A stretch of DNA of 64,000 bases from Pseudarthrobacter sulfonivorans (lineage in GTDB: Bacteria > Actinomycetota > Actinomycetes > Actinomycetales > Micrococcaceae): assembly GCF_014712225.1 (NCBI RefSeq), contig NZ_JACXBW010000012.1:1-64000 (forward strand), in the 5' to 3' direction. The position numbers and the translations under genes were made by a program. Under the pieces are notes generated by a model. That model was not told the origin of the DNA. It saw only the letters and a list, made by a program, of their open reading frames with translations, and did no database searches. Positions within the stretch are counted from its first letter, which is position 1, and every line of letters starts with the position of its first letter. This document shows, piece by piece, positions 34,644-43,758 of the stretch.

Positions 34644-34704
34644 GCGGTCAGTCTAGGCGTGCGCATACCCGGGACCGGCGCGCGCTCCACCTATGATGGC
34701 GTGC

Positions 34705-35694
34705 ATGGACGACAAGGCGCTCACAGCCATCGCGCTGGATCTGTACGCCCTGCCATTTGACGAGTTCATGGCAGCCAGGACAGCCGCGGCCAAGGCGGCC
34801 ACCGGTTCCGGGAAGGAACTCCCCGCCGCCGTCAAAGCCCTGCCCAAACCCTCAGTGGCGGCTTGGGCCGTCAACATGATGGCTGTGCACGAGTCCGCTG
34901 TGCTCGCGCAGCTCGCCGACCTCGGCCAGCGGATGCGCGCCGCACAGTCATCCCTTGATGCCCGTGCCCTCCGTGAACTGGCGCGGGAGCGCCGCGCCCT
35001 GCTCAGTGACGCAGTCGACACCGCCCGTTCAGTCGCCGAACGCCATGGACGCGCCATCAGCGCCACCATCGCATCCGACGTCGAGCGGACCCTTGGTGCG
35101 TTGATCACGGACGAAGGGGCCGCGGCCGCCGTCCAAAGCGGGCTGCTGGTCCAAACACTGTCCGCCGACGGCGTGGAAACGGTGGACCTCGACGGCGCCG
35201 TGGCGGTTCCCGGCACGGCGCCGGCGCCACGCGTCGCCCCGCCGCACACCAGCTCCCCACCCGCTGCAGCCGCACCAACCCAAGAAGAACAGAAGGAACG
35301 GACGACGGCGGAACGCACCGCCCGCCAGCCTGCTGACCAGCCACGTCTGAGGGCTGTCCGGGAGACCCCGCGGCCGGCGTCCCCTTCCGCTTTGGAGAAG
35401 GCCAAGACCGTTTTGGCCGGCGCCAAGGCAGCGGAGGAGGAGGCTGCCAGGCTGGCAACGGAACGGCGGGACCAGCTGGCGGAGACAGAGGAAGAAGTCG
35501 CCGGGCTGACCCGCGAAACCCGGGAGCTCCGGGAACGGCTGAAGGCCGCCGAGGAACGGCTGGACAGTGCCCGGAAGTGGCTGTCCACGGCCGTAGCCGA
35601 AGCAAAGCAGGCAGCAAGGGCGGCAGAAAAAGCACAGCGTTCAGCCGTGCTCGCGCAGGAGCGGGTACTCCGGCTGGGCAACACGCGGGACTGA
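34705..35694 (+). CDS. conserved coiled-coil protein of unknown function
   Basis: The protein of about 329 residues starts MDDKALTAIALDLYALPFDE. The N-terminal third is a helical domain (LPKPSVAAWAVNMMAVHES), the middle is a Pro/Ala-rich linker (about 170-225), and the C-terminal 100 residues are an alanine- and glutamate-rich coiled coil (RETRELRERLKAAEERLDSA). Related hypothetical proteins occur in Micrococcaceae, but I know of no function. No Shine-Dalgarno is seen; the mRNA may be leaderless. An alternative ATG at 34693 adds four residues. Confidence 0.7.
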   Translation: MDDKALTAIALDLYALPFDEFMAARTAAAKAATGSGKELPAAVKALPKPSVAAWAVNMMAVHESAVLAQLADLGQRMRAAQSSLDARALRELARERRALLSDAVDTARSVAERHGRAISATIASDVERTLGALITDEGAAAAVQSGLLVQTLSADGVETVDLDGAVAVPGTAPAPRVAPPHTSSPPAAAAPTQEEQKERTTAERTARQPADQPRLRAVRETPRPASPSALEKAKTVLAGAKAAEEEAARLATERRDQLAETEEEVAGLTRETRELRERLKAAEERLDSARKWLSTAVAEAKQAARAAEKAQRSAVLAQERVLRLGNTRD

Positions 35695-35733
35695 TAACCG
35701 GTGATTGTCAGACCCCGGTTGCAGACTGGATTT

Positions 35734-35919
35734 ATGGAAAACAAACTCGCTCACGAATTCCACGTCACGTACTTCGACGCCGACTGTGGCCGGATCCGCA
35801 ATGAAAGCTTCGACTCCCGGATGGAGGCCGAGCGTTTCGCCAGCCGGCAGTGCGCCGGCGAGGAATCCTGGGCAGTCATCGACGAAATTGCCGTGGAACA
35901 GACGCGCATCGCCGCCTGA
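35734..35919 (+). CDS. small hypothetical protein
   Basis: A 61-residue acidic protein (MENKLAHEFHVTYFDADCGR...) follows the coiled-coil gene by 39 bp. Composition and codon use are protein-like, and the shape (beta-hairpin, then helix MEAERFASRQCAG) suggests a compact domain. Ribosome-binding site weak; GTG at 35701 is an alternative start. A hairpin terminator follows immediately. No family recognised. Confidence 0.55.
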   Translation: MENKLAHEFHVTYFDADCGRIRNESFDSRMEAERFASRQCAGEESWAVIDEIAVEQTRIAA

Positions 35920-35921
35920 GG

Positions 35922-35947
35922 CTTTCCGGCTCGCTTCAGCCGGAAAG
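35922..35947. terminator. hairpin between convergent small genes
   Basis: A perfect 10-bp stem (CTTTCCGGCT, 35922-35931, with AGCCGGAAAG, 35938-35947) sits at the meeting point of the 61-residue gene and the convergent bpa operon and overlaps the stop codon of the latter's last gene. Confidence 0.6.
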
Positions 35948-36412
35948 AGTCTCCGACCGACCACCGGCGGCGTCCTCCGCGAGCCGGCGCTCGGCGTCGG
36001 CCACCTGCTCAAACACCGATTCCGCGCGGCGGCGCACCGAAGCTGCCCCCACCGGGACAGGTCCGACGGCGAGCCGCAGCATGGCGGCAGCCTCGGCAGT
36101 GGTGGCCAGTGAGTTGCCTGCTTTGGACAGCGACCGGTGGACACCGGCCAACGCCCCCGGAATGTCGAGCCCGTCGCTGGGCGACCGCCGCTGGGCCTCC
36201 ACGCAGACCGTACGCACACGTTCCAGGAGCCCGGTCAGCTCATTGGCGATCTCCACCAGTTCGGCGTAAAGCCGATCGTCTTCCACACCCTCAAGCACCT
36301 GGTGATAGCGGTCCAGTCCCCGGTGGAAGCGGTCGTGAGCGCGGCGCCACAGGCCCTGGCCGAGCTCGGCGTCATCCTTGCGCCCTTGGCGGGCGGCAGT
36401 AAAGAATCCCAC
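35936..36412 (-). CDS. helical protein of unknown function, bpa operon partner
   Basis: The 158-residue protein is almost all helix (HDRFHRGLDRYHQVLEGVED, AGNSLATTAEAAAMLRLAVG). The start is GTG 36412, 7 bp after the bpa stop, with AGG upstream, so it is translated from the same mRNA. I do not recognise a domain. Its constant position beside a proteasome activator would make it a candidate for a proteasome-related role, but that is inference from adjacency alone. Confidence 0.7.
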   Translation of the reverse strand: MGFFTAARQGRKDDAELGQGLWRRAHDRFHRGLDRYHQVLEGVEDDRLYAELVEIANELTGLLERVRTVCVEAQRRSPSDGLDIPGALAGVHRSLSKAGNSLATTAEAAAMLRLAVGPVPVGAASVRRRAESVFEQVADAERRLAEDAAGGRSETLSG

Positions 36413-36419
36413 GAAGAAC

Positions 36420-37073
36420 CTAGAGGTACTGTCCGGGGCCGTGGTCCGGGTCTTCCGGCTGGCCCGGCGTGGCTGCGCCGGGACGCTGCCCTGCCGTGGC
36501 CCGCTGCGGCTCCCCGTTCTCCCCGATGACTACACCCGGGGCAATCATGGTGCCCGGCGGCAACTGCTTCAGCTGCATCTGCGCAACGGCATGCTCCCGC
36601 GCGGCGTGCTGGGCAGCGATGGCTGTCTGGATGCCGTGGAAGAGGCCCTCCAGCCACCCCACCAGCTGGGCCTGGGCGATCCGGAGCTCGGCGTCCGACG
36701 GCGTGGCATCATCCGGGAAGGGAAGGCTAATCCGTTCCAGTTCCGCCACCAACTCCGGGGCCAGCCCGTCCTCCAGCTCCTTGATGGAACGCTCGTGGAT
36801 CTCCGCCAGGCGTCCGCGGGCGGCGTCGTCCAGCGGGGCTGACTTAACTTCTTCCAGGAGTAGCCGGATCATGGTGCCGATCCGCATGACTTTGGCAGGT
36901 TCGTCCACCAGGTCCTGCAGGTTGCTGCCCTTGGCGGTACCAGCTTTCGTGCCGGCAGCCGCCGGACCGGTTGGGACAGGCCCGGCACTGGCTGGCCCAG
37001 CCGGGCCGCCATTGTCGAGGGTGGTGCCCTCAACCGGGATGTCGTCAGGCTGAGTGTCGTTCGGATCGCTCAT
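36420..37073 (-). CDS. bpa: bacterial proteasome activator
   Basis: The 217-residue protein matches Bpa/PafE: a disordered Pro/Gly/Ala-rich N terminus (about 1-50), a helical core (LQDLVDEPAKVMRIGTMIRLLLEEVK, LVGWLEGLFHGIQTAIAAQ) and the C-terminal GQYL. That motif docks into the pockets of the 20S proteasome and opens its gate without ATP. Bpa forms a dodecameric ring and feeds unfolded proteins to the proteasome. The Pup/proteasome genes are not in this window. The ATG at 37073 begins MSDPNDTQ. It is co-transcribed with the downstream 158-residue protein. Confidence 0.88.
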   Translation of the reverse strand: MSDPNDTQPDDIPVEGTTLDNGGPAGPASAGPVPTGPAAAGTKAGTAKGSNLQDLVDEPAKVMRIGTMIRLLLEEVKSAPLDDAARGRLAEIHERSIKELEDGLAPELVAELERISLPFPDDATPSDAELRIAQAQLVGWLEGLFHGIQTAIAAQHAAREHAVAQMQLKQLPPGTMIAPGVVIGENGEPQRATAGQRPGAATPGQPEDPDHGPGQYL

Positions 37074-37216
37074 GCGTTCATACTCTCACGCGCCGGTGAT
37101 GCCGGGTCCAGTCGATGACGCCGCAGGGCAGGCGCCGCAAAAATTGATGGCGCAGCCCGGGTGCTGGCGCCGTGCCGTGCAGTGCATGACTCAACACGGC
37201 CGGTGACGCAGCCGCA

Positions 37217-37250
37217 GAAGCCGGCCAGCCGGAGATGGCTGGCCGGCTTC
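37217..37250 (-). terminator. hairpin after the cstA-ybdD operon
   Basis: A perfect 14-bp stem (GAAGCCGGCCAGCC, 37217-37230, with 37237-37250) and a 6-nt loop lie 35 bp after the ybdD stop on the minus strand. No T-tract. Confidence 0.6.
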
Positions 37251-37284
37251 AACTGGCGGGCGGGGTTCACCGGGCTGGCCAGGT

Positions 37285-37485
37285 TCAGCAGCACCGGCCC
37301 TGCGGGTTGGCGTCCTGACGGTCTGTGTGGTCCCGCCAAAACTCGCGCTCCGTCAGGGGCGGCTCGTGGTGCCCGGCCGCATGGTGGTGCTCCAGGTACT
37401 TGGCGTACGCATCCGCCCCCATCACGCCGCCCAGGTACCGGGCAAAGCCCCGGAAGCCGGTGGCGACTGCAAGGCCGGCGTTCAT
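37285..37485 (-). CDS. YbdD/YjiX-family small protein, CstA partner
   Basis: The 66-residue protein has the family features GFRGFARYLGGVMGADAYAKYLEHH and LTEREFWRDH. YbdD/YjiX proteins are encoded directly after cstA/btsT-type peptide or pyruvate transporters. They are needed for, or modulate, transport in the systems studied. Its ATG overlaps the cstA stop by one base (TGATG), so translation is coupled. The protein is soluble and probably sits on the inner face of the membrane. Confidence 0.85.
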   Translation of the reverse strand: MNAGLAVATGFRGFARYLGGVMGADAYAKYLEHHHAAGHHEPPLTEREFWRDHTDRQDANPQGRCC

Positions 37486-39785
37486 CAGTTGTGCCCCGCC
37501 CTTTCAAACCGCAGCTCGGCCGGCAGCTTGTTCCACTCGGCCAGCAGTTCCTTTTCAGCCGGTGTGGGAATCAGCCCGGCGGGAGCGAAGACGCGGGACG
37601 GACGTGCCGGGTCTTCGTTGTCCTCGTTGGGCATGCCGGCCTGCTGGTTCCGGAAGGCCCGGATGGTTGCCACGACGGCCATGGCGATCACGATGATGCT
37701 CAGCACCACAAAGATCACCGACAGCCAGCCCTGAATGGCGGTGTTGCGCACCACTGCTTCTATGGCGGCAACGCTCTTGGCCGTGCCGAACTCGGTCTTG
37801 CCGTCAGCGAGTGCCTTGCTGAACGCCGCGTTGTTGGCGAAATAGCCGACGGCAGGCGTGGACGAGAAGATCTTCTGGTAGCTCGCCGTGATGGTCACCA
37901 CGGCCGCAAACGCCAGCGGCACCGCAACGATCCACAGGTACTTGAACGATCCGCGCTTGGCCACAATGGCGAGGCACACCGACAGCGCAATCGCCGCCAG
38001 CAGCTGGTTGGCGATACCGAACAGCGGGAACAGTGTATTGATTCCACCGAGGGGGTCCGTCACGCCCATCAGGAGCACCAGCCCCCAGGCTGCCACCATG
38101 ACGGCGGTGCACAGCCAAGCGCCGGGACGCCATGAGTGCTCCTTGAACTTCGGGGCAAAGTTACCGATGGAATCCTGCAGCATAAAGCGCGCCACACGCG
38201 TTCCGGCGTCGACTGCGGTCAGGATGAACAGCGCCTCGAACATGATGGCGAAGTGGTACCAGAACGCCATCATTGCCGTACCGCCAATGAACTGCTGCAT
38301 GATGTGGGCGAGCCCCACCGCAAGGGTGGGTGCGCCACCGGTACGGGAGACGATGCTTTCCTCGCCGACGTTCCTTGCCGTCTCGGCAAGCAACTCCGGG
38401 CCGATGTTCACGCCGGACAGTCCCAGGCTGTTGACCCACGCGGCCGCGGTTTCCACCGTTCCGCCGGTGAGCGCGGCGGGCGAGTTCATGGCGAAATAGA
38501 GTCCGCGGTCAATGGAGATGGCCGCAACCAGCGCCATGATGGCGACAAAGGATTCCATGAGCATGCCGCCGTAGCCGATGTAACGGCTCTGCCGTTCCTT
38601 CTCGATCAGCTTGGGCGTAGTGCCTGACGAGATCAGCGCATGGAAACCGGACAGGGCACCGCAGGCGATGGTGACAAACAGGAAGGGGAACAACGCGCCA
38701 GGGAAGACAGGCCCGTTGTCCCGGCTTGCGAACTCACTGAAGGCCGGGACAGTGATCTCCGGGCGGACCACAATGATGGCCAGCGCAAGCATCACGATCA
38801 CGCCGATCTTCATGAACGTGGACAGGTAGTCACGCGGTGCCAGCAGCAGCCAGACCGGCAGGATGGCGGCGATGAAACCGTAAACAATGAGTCCCCAGGC
38901 AATGGTGACCTTGTCCAGGGTGAAGAACGCGGCACCCCAGTCGGTATCGGCCACCAGGCCACCGCCAATGATGGCAGCCATCAGCAGCACAAAACCGATC
39001 AGGGAGACTTCCATGATCTTGCCGGGGCGGAGGAACCGGAGGTAAACGCCCATAAAGAGGGCGATCGGGATGGTCATGCCCACCGAGAACACACCCCAGG
39101 GGCTTTCCGCGAGGGCATTGACCACCACGAGCGCCAGGATGGCGACGATGATGACCATGATCAGCAGTGTGGCTATCAGCGCAGCCGTGCCGCCGATGAC
39201 ACCGAGCTCTTCGCGCGCCATCTGGCCCAGGGAACGGCCGCCGCGGCGCATGGAGAAGAACATGACCACGTAGTCCTGGACCGCACCGGCGAGGACGACG
39301 CCGATAATGATCCAGATTGTCCCCGGGAGGTAGCCCATCTGGGCGGCGAGGATGGGACCCACCAGCGGGCCGGCGCCGGCGATGGCGGCAAAGTGGTGGC
39401 CGAACAGGACGTTGCGGTCTGTCCGGACGTAGTCTTTTCCGTCGGCCTTGTACTCAGCCGGTGTGGCGCGGCGGTCATCGGGTTTGGTGATGTACCGCTC
39501 GATGACCTTGGAGTAGAAGCGGTAACCGATCAGATAGGTGCAGACCGAGGCGAACACGAACCAGATGGCGTTGACGGTCTCGCCACGGATGATGGCCACC
39601 ATGAACCAGGCCACACCACCGAGCAGTGCGATGGCTGCCCAGAGTGCGATCCTGGCCGGCGTCCATTTTTTGTCTTCAGCCTCGCGGACTGCGTCATCCA
39701 CGGCAGTGGGTGGTAGGTCCGGACTGGCGGTCAGCGGGCCGCCCCGTTTTGCTGAACCTGCCGGTTCCTCAGGCCTGTTGGCCAT
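37485..39785 (-). CDS. cstA: carbon starvation protein A (peptide/pyruvate transporter family)
   Basis: The 766-residue polytopic membrane protein has many hydrophobic segments and the CstA signatures GHHFAAIAGAGPLVGPILAAQMGYLPG, GALSGFHALISSGTTPKLIE and TAVDAGTRVARFMLQD. CstA proteins take up peptides or pyruvate, typically under carbon limitation. The soluble N terminus (about 1-45) and the C-terminal tail are longer than in E. coli CstA. A strong GAGGAGGAG precedes the ATG at 39785. The region upstream (39786-40012) carries the promoter. Confidence 0.93.
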   Translation of the reverse strand: MANRPEEPAGSAKRGGPLTASPDLPPTAVDDAVREAEDKKWTPARIALWAAIALLGGVAWFMVAIIRGETVNAIWFVFASVCTYLIGYRFYSKVIERYITKPDDRRATPAEYKADGKDYVRTDRNVLFGHHFAAIAGAGPLVGPILAAQMGYLPGTIWIIIGVVLAGAVQDYVVMFFSMRRGGRSLGQMAREELGVIGGTAALIATLLIMVIIVAILALVVVNALAESPWGVFSVGMTIPIALFMGVYLRFLRPGKIMEVSLIGFVLLMAAIIGGGLVADTDWGAAFFTLDKVTIAWGLIVYGFIAAILPVWLLLAPRDYLSTFMKIGVIVMLALAIIVVRPEITVPAFSEFASRDNGPVFPGALFPFLFVTIACGALSGFHALISSGTTPKLIEKERQSRYIGYGGMLMESFVAIMALVAAISIDRGLYFAMNSPAALTGGTVETAAAWVNSLGLSGVNIGPELLAETARNVGEESIVSRTGGAPTLAVGLAHIMQQFIGGTAMMAFWYHFAIMFEALFILTAVDAGTRVARFMLQDSIGNFAPKFKEHSWRPGAWLCTAVMVAAWGLVLLMGVTDPLGGINTLFPLFGIANQLLAAIALSVCLAIVAKRGSFKYLWIVAVPLAFAAVVTITASYQKIFSSTPAVGYFANNAAFSKALADGKTEFGTAKSVAAIEAVVRNTAIQGWLSVIFVVLSIIVIAMAVVATIRAFRNQQAGMPNEDNEDPARPSRVFAPAGLIPTPAEKELLAEWNKLPAELRFERAGHN

Positions 39786-40012
39786 GTCTCCTCCTCGAGA
39801 ATTCCTGCTTCAATCGGTTGCTCCAAGGCACCCTACCAACGCGGCATTGCCGCCAAGGCGGCCCCATGCCGGCGTCGCGTGTCCATGCGGTGAACGGCAG
39901 GCTGGAGGCGCTCAGTGACAGACCTGTTGCCTCTTACCGTAGGCCTGCCCCTGCCATTGGAAAAGACCCAACTCTGTAACGGAATACGGCTGCTCACCCG
40001 TTTCGGGACTGG

Positions 40013-40348
40013 TCAGGTTCCCACCTCGCGGCGCGACACCGGCAGCTTCGCCCTCGTAAAGAGCCAGGCCAGGACCGCGCCGGTCAGTGGCACCGCCACC
40101 AGCAGCGCCGCCAGTTGAAGCCAAGGCACGACGGCGGTACGCGCCATCCCCGTGGCGGTCACCAGCAGGAGGGCCGGGATGGTCCCGGCAACGCTTCCGA
40201 GCAGGGTTCCGATGCCTCCGGTCATCAGCGCTTGGGATCCTGCGAGCGCCTTGCGCAGCCTGGACCAGCAGGGCGCCGTCGTCCACCCGCATGCCGGCCG
40301 CAGCAGCAGCTTCCGGAGACAGTATCCCGTAGTAGGGCACATTTGACC
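40013..40348 (-). pseudogene. 3' remnant of an ABC transporter FtsX-type permease
   Basis: Permease-like sequence is split over two frames. VPYYGILSPEAAAAAGMRVD (about 40345-40265) is in one, and RKALAGSQALMTGGIGTLLG with two or more hydrophobic helices (TIPALLLVTATGM, WLQLAALLVAVPLTGAVLAWLF) to the stop at 40013 is in another. The frameshift lies near 40265. Only the last part of a normal permease remains. It abuts the truncated ATPase fragment, so a large internal deletion removed the ATPase end and most of the permease. Confidence 0.7.
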
Positions 40349-40882
40349 TCAGGTTCCAGGACCACCGCCGCCACCTCCGCCCGTCCCGCCTCTCGCCCGG
40401 GCGATGGCCACCCGCTGCTGCTGGCCGCCGGACATCTGATCCATAAACCGGTCCGCCAGGTCCGGAATACCTACCTGCCGCAGCGCGTCCAGGGCCTGGC
40501 GTGGCGCCTTCCTGGCGGCGGTCCCGTCCAGCTCCAGGGGCAGTGCCACATCTTCGCAAGCAGTCAGGGTGGGCACCAGGTTGAAGTCCTGGAAGACGTA
40601 GCGGACGGCGCGGCGGCGCAGCCGTGCGAGCCCGTTCAGTCCCAGCCCGCCCAAGGGCGTCGACTCGACTAAGACGCCGCCCGACGTCGGCCGGTCCAGT
40701 CCCCCGGCCAGCGCCAGGAGGGAGGATTTCCCGGAACCGGACGGTCCCATGACCGCGACGAACTCACCCGCGCTGATGGCGAGGTCCACCTCGCGCAACG
40801 CGGCGACCGCCGTCGCTCCTTCCCCGAATGTCCTGCTGACCTTGGCGAGCTCCAGGACCTGCTGCGGCCCCCGGACCCTCAT
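40349..40882 (-). pseudogene. truncated ABC transporter ATP-binding protein
   Basis: The 177-residue frame has Walker A GPSGSGKSSLLALAGGLD, a Q-loop in YVFQDFNLVPTLT and the ABC signature MSGGQQQRVAIARA. It then runs into a Gly-rich nonsense tail just before Walker B and the switch His should appear. Without Walker B it cannot hydrolyse ATP. It is of the MacB/LolD type that pairs with FtsX-like permeases. Its start overlaps the padR stop by 4 bp, the usual order for a PadR-controlled exporter. Confidence 0.75.
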
Positions 40883-41511
40883 CGCCGCGTCTCCGCAGTG
40901 AGCGGGGCAGCCTCTTCCGTGGTGACCCCGTTGGACGATTTACGTGTGTTTCCCTGGCCGTTGGCGCCCTGGCCTGCCGCCTGCGCCTGCGCCTGCTGCA
41001 CCATCCGCGCTTCGCACAGATCCAGCCAGCGGACCTCCGCTTCCGTCTGGAAGATGAGCGAATCGAGCACCAGTAGCCAGGCTGTGTCCGCCGCCCGCTG
41101 GGTGGCGGCCGTGTCCCGCCGGGACTTGGTGTAGTCCTGCAGCGCCCGGATGGAGGCCACCCGCTGGGCCTGGATGACGGCCTGCACGTCCACGCCGGGC
41201 AGCGTCACCGCGAGCGCGAGTTTGATGGCGAGCTCGTTGCGCGGCGGGTTGGCGCGCTCCACGGGGGCCGCGAACCAGCCCTGCACCTCTGCCTTGCCGG
41301 CAGGGGTGATGCTGTACACCACGTGGCCTTCGCCGTCGCCGCCGTCGTTGCTGACCAGGCCGTCACGTTCCAGACGGTCCAGGGTGGTGTACACCTGCCC
41401 GATGTTCAGCGGCCAGGTGGCGCCGGTGCGGTTCTCGAACTCAACCCGGAGCTGGTAGCCATAACGCGGCTGGTCCTGCAGCAGGGCGAGGAGGCTGTGG
41501 CGGATGGACAT
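40879..41511 (-). CDS. PadR-family transcriptional regulator
   Basis: The 210-residue protein has the PadR winged helix MSIRHSLLALLQDQPRYGYQ, then NIGQVYTTLDRLERDGLVSN, and the C-terminal Vir-type helical domain (residues 90-175). A Gln/Ala-rich and charged tail follows. AGGAG lies 5 bases before ATG 41511, which rules out the earlier start at 41568. It is the first gene of an operon with an ABC transporter that is now broken, so it has probably lost its main target. Confidence 0.88.
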   Translation of the reverse strand: MSIRHSLLALLQDQPRYGYQLRVEFENRTGATWPLNIGQVYTTLDRLERDGLVSNDGGDGEGHVVYSITPAGKAEVQGWFAAPVERANPPRNELAIKLALAVTLPGVDVQAVIQAQRVASIRALQDYTKSRRDTAATQRAADTAWLLVLDSLIFQTEAEVRWLDLCEARMVQQAQAQAAGQGANGQGNTRKSSNGVTTEEAAPLTAETRR

Positions 41512-41646
41512 GTGGCTCCTAGCGGGGACGTCAGCACCGGCAGGCACAGACCCCCAAGCCCTGTGCATACCGCGTATGGCTAGAGCCTAGCCCCGCGTTC
41601 CCCCGAAGGCAATACTCAGTATTTACCGCCCGAAAAGCCCGGCCCG

Positions 41647-42630
41647 CTACATCACCAGCAGGATCTTGCCGACGTGATCGCCGCTGTCGAAGTACCGGTG
41701 CGCTTCGCTGACCTGGTCCAGCGGAAAGGTCTTGGCCACCAGCGGCCGGATCCTGCCGTCGGCGATCAGCGGCCACACGGACTCGCGCACCGCATTCATG
41801 ATGGCGCCCTTCTCCTCGACCGGACGCGGCCGCAGCGCCGTGGCCACCACGGCAGCACGCTTCCGCAGGAGCTGGCCGAGATCGAGCTCCCCCTTGACCC
41901 CGCCCTGCAGTCCGATGACCACCAGCCGGCCGTAGTCAGCGAGCGCATCAACGTTTTGCGCCAGGTACTTGGCCCCCACGACGTCGAGGATGACGTCGGC
42001 CCCCTTGCCGCCGTTCTGCCGGCGCAGGCTGTCTGGAAATTCTTCTTCTTTGTAGTTGATGGCGATGTCCGCCCCCAGGAACGCCTTGGCTGTGCCAACC
42101 TTCTCGTCCGACCCCGCGGTGGTGGCCACCCTGGCGCCAAAGGCCTTGGCCAGCTGGATGGCCATGGTGCCGATCCCGCCGGTGGCTCCGTGGATCAGGA
42201 CGGTCTCGCCGGCCTGCAGCTGTGCAGTCATGATCAGGTTCGAGTACACCGTGGTTGCCACCTCTGGCAGGGACGCGGCAGTGACCAGGTCCACGCCGTC
42301 AGGGATCCTCAGGACCTGCTCCGCCGGCACGGCAACCTTCTCCGCGTAGCCTCCGCCGGCCAGCAGGGCCACCACTTTGTCACCCACCGAGAACGCCTTG
42401 GTGACGCCGGGGCCGAACCCGGCGATCCTGCCGGAAACTTCCAGCCCGGGGATCTCGGACGCACCGGGCGGCGGCGGATAAAAGCCCCTTCGCTGCTGCA
42501 CGTCCGCCCGGTTCAGGCCTGCGGCGACGACGTCGATCAGCACTTCGCCCTCGCCGGGGACCGGATCGTCCACTTCGCGGACTTCCAGCACCTCCGGACC
42601 ACCAGGTTCTGCAATGTAGACGGCTTTCAT
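41647..42630 (-). CDS. NAD(P)H:quinone oxidoreductase, zinc-independent MDR family
   Basis: The 327-residue protein belongs to the quinone-reductase (PIG3/QOR-like) branch of medium-chain dehydrogenases. It has AGLNRADVQQRRGFYPPPPGA, the NAD(P)-binding VLIHGATGGIGTMAIQLAK and DVILDVVGAKYLAQN. Zinc-ligand cysteines are absent. ATG 42630 has GGGAG 5 bases upstream, so the extra residues from GTG 42636 are unlikely. It is monocistronic. It may detoxify quinones; the substrate is inferred from the family. Confidence 0.88.
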   Translation of the reverse strand: MKAVYIAEPGGPEVLEVREVDDPVPGEGEVLIDVVAAGLNRADVQQRRGFYPPPPGASEIPGLEVSGRIAGFGPGVTKAFSVGDKVVALLAGGGYAEKVAVPAEQVLRIPDGVDLVTAASLPEVATTVYSNLIMTAQLQAGETVLIHGATGGIGTMAIQLAKAFGARVATTAGSDEKVGTAKAFLGADIAINYKEEEFPDSLRRQNGGKGADVILDVVGAKYLAQNVDALADYGRLVVIGLQGGVKGELDLGQLLRKRAAVVATALRPRPVEEKGAIMNAVRESVWPLIADGRIRPLVAKTFPLDQVSEAHRYFDSGDHVGKILLVM

Positions 42631-42738
42631 GGCCACTCCCGTTTTCTAGCTGATTCGTGCCCCGGAACCAGTCTGCACCGGACGCACGGCAGACTCTGTT
42701 TTGTTGCAGCCAACTGCCTATGAAACACTACTCGTTAG

Positions 42739-42826
42739 GGAAGGTTGTCCGAGCGGCCGAAGGAGCTAGTCTTGAAAACTAGTGTGCGGTAACCCCGTAC
42801 CAAGAGTTCGAATCTCTTACCTTCCG
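42739..42826 (+). tRNA. tRNA-Ser (anticodon UGA)
   Basis: The 88-nt class II tRNA has the acceptor GGAAGGT / ACCTTCC, the anticodon stem ACTAG/CTAGT with loop CTTGAAA (anticodon TGA), a long variable arm (GTGCGGTAACCCCGTAC) and the T-arm AGAGTTCGAATCTCT. CCA is not encoded. Confidence 0.96.
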
Positions 42827-42831
42827 CGACA

Positions 42832-42869
42832 GGAACCCCGGTTTGCCAGCAATGGCGGACCGGGGTTCC
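42832..42869 (+). terminator. terminator hairpin after tRNA-Ser(UGA)
   Basis: A perfect 11-bp stem (GGAACCCCGGT, 42832-42842, with 42859-42869) and a 16-nt loop, followed by CGTCGTTT. Confidence 0.65.
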
Positions 42870-42973
42870 GTCGTTTCCGGGCCGTGCGCCCTGGCTGAGG
42901 CGACCCATTGAAACTGTCAGGGCCCCGGCATAGGGTCATTTCTGTTGCCACCCCTTCAACGAAAGAGTCCACT

Positions 42974-43741
42974 ATGCCTGCACCCGAGATCACCCCCGGC
43001 GCACCCTGCTGGATTGACCTGATGACGTCAGACATCGCCAAGGCCCGCCAGTTTTACGGCGAACTCTTCGGCTGGGAGTACCAGGCCGGAGACGAGGAGA
43101 AGTACGGCGGCTACACCACCGCCCGGAAGAACGGCAAGACCGTGGCCGGGCTGATGCAAAAAGACGCGGAACAGGCCGGCATGCCCGACGTGTGGTCCAC
43201 CTACCTCCGCTCAGATGACGCGGAAGCCACTGCAGCCGCAGTCACGGCCAACGGCGGCCAGGTTTACATGCCGCCCATGGATGTTCCGGAACAGGGTCAC
43301 ATGGCTATCTTCGGCGACGCCTCGGGCGCAGCGGTCGGCGTGTGGCAGCCGCGCGAAATGAGGGGGTACGAACTGGTTGCCGAGCCTGGCGCTGCTGCGT
43401 GGCATGAGCTTCACACCAAGGACTACGACGCCGCGGTGAAGTTCTATCAAAACGTCTTCAAGTGGGAAACGGATGTCATGAGCGACACTCCGGACTTCCG
43501 GTACACCACCCTGGGCGCAGGGGATTCTGCCAAGGCGGGCATTATGGACGCCTCCGGCTACCTGCCGGCAGAGGTTCCGTCCAACTGGCAGGTTTACTTC
43601 AACGTGGAAGACGCCGACGCCTCGATCGAGAGGGCTGTTTCACTGGGCGCCGCGGTGCTTGACGGCCCCGAGGACTCTCCCTTCGGACGCCTGGCAACGC
43701 TGGCCGACCCCACGGGTGCGATCTTCAAAATCATCGCATAA
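42974..43741 (+). CDS. two-domain VOC (glyoxalase/bleomycin-resistance fold) protein
   Basis: The 255-residue protein holds two VOC domains. The first is residues 8-120, with PCWIDLMTSDIAKARQFYGELFGWE; the second is 135-255, with AWHELHTKDYDAAVKFYQNVFKWE. This layout is typical of actinobacterial hydroxylase-like or glyoxalase-like proteins of unknown substrate. ATG 42974 (MPAPEITPGAPCW) fits the family, while the open frame to 42908 includes unconserved residues. A good terminator follows. Confidence 0.88.
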   Translation: MPAPEITPGAPCWIDLMTSDIAKARQFYGELFGWEYQAGDEEKYGGYTTARKNGKTVAGLMQKDAEQAGMPDVWSTYLRSDDAEATAAAVTANGGQVYMPPMDVPEQGHMAIFGDASGAAVGVWQPREMRGYELVAEPGAAAWHELHTKDYDAAVKFYQNVFKWETDVMSDTPDFRYTTLGAGDSAKAGIMDASGYLPAEVPSNWQVYFNVEDADASIERAVSLGAAVLDGPEDSPFGRLATLADPTGAIFKIIA

Positions 43742-43758
43742 GTAAAATTCCTCGAAAA

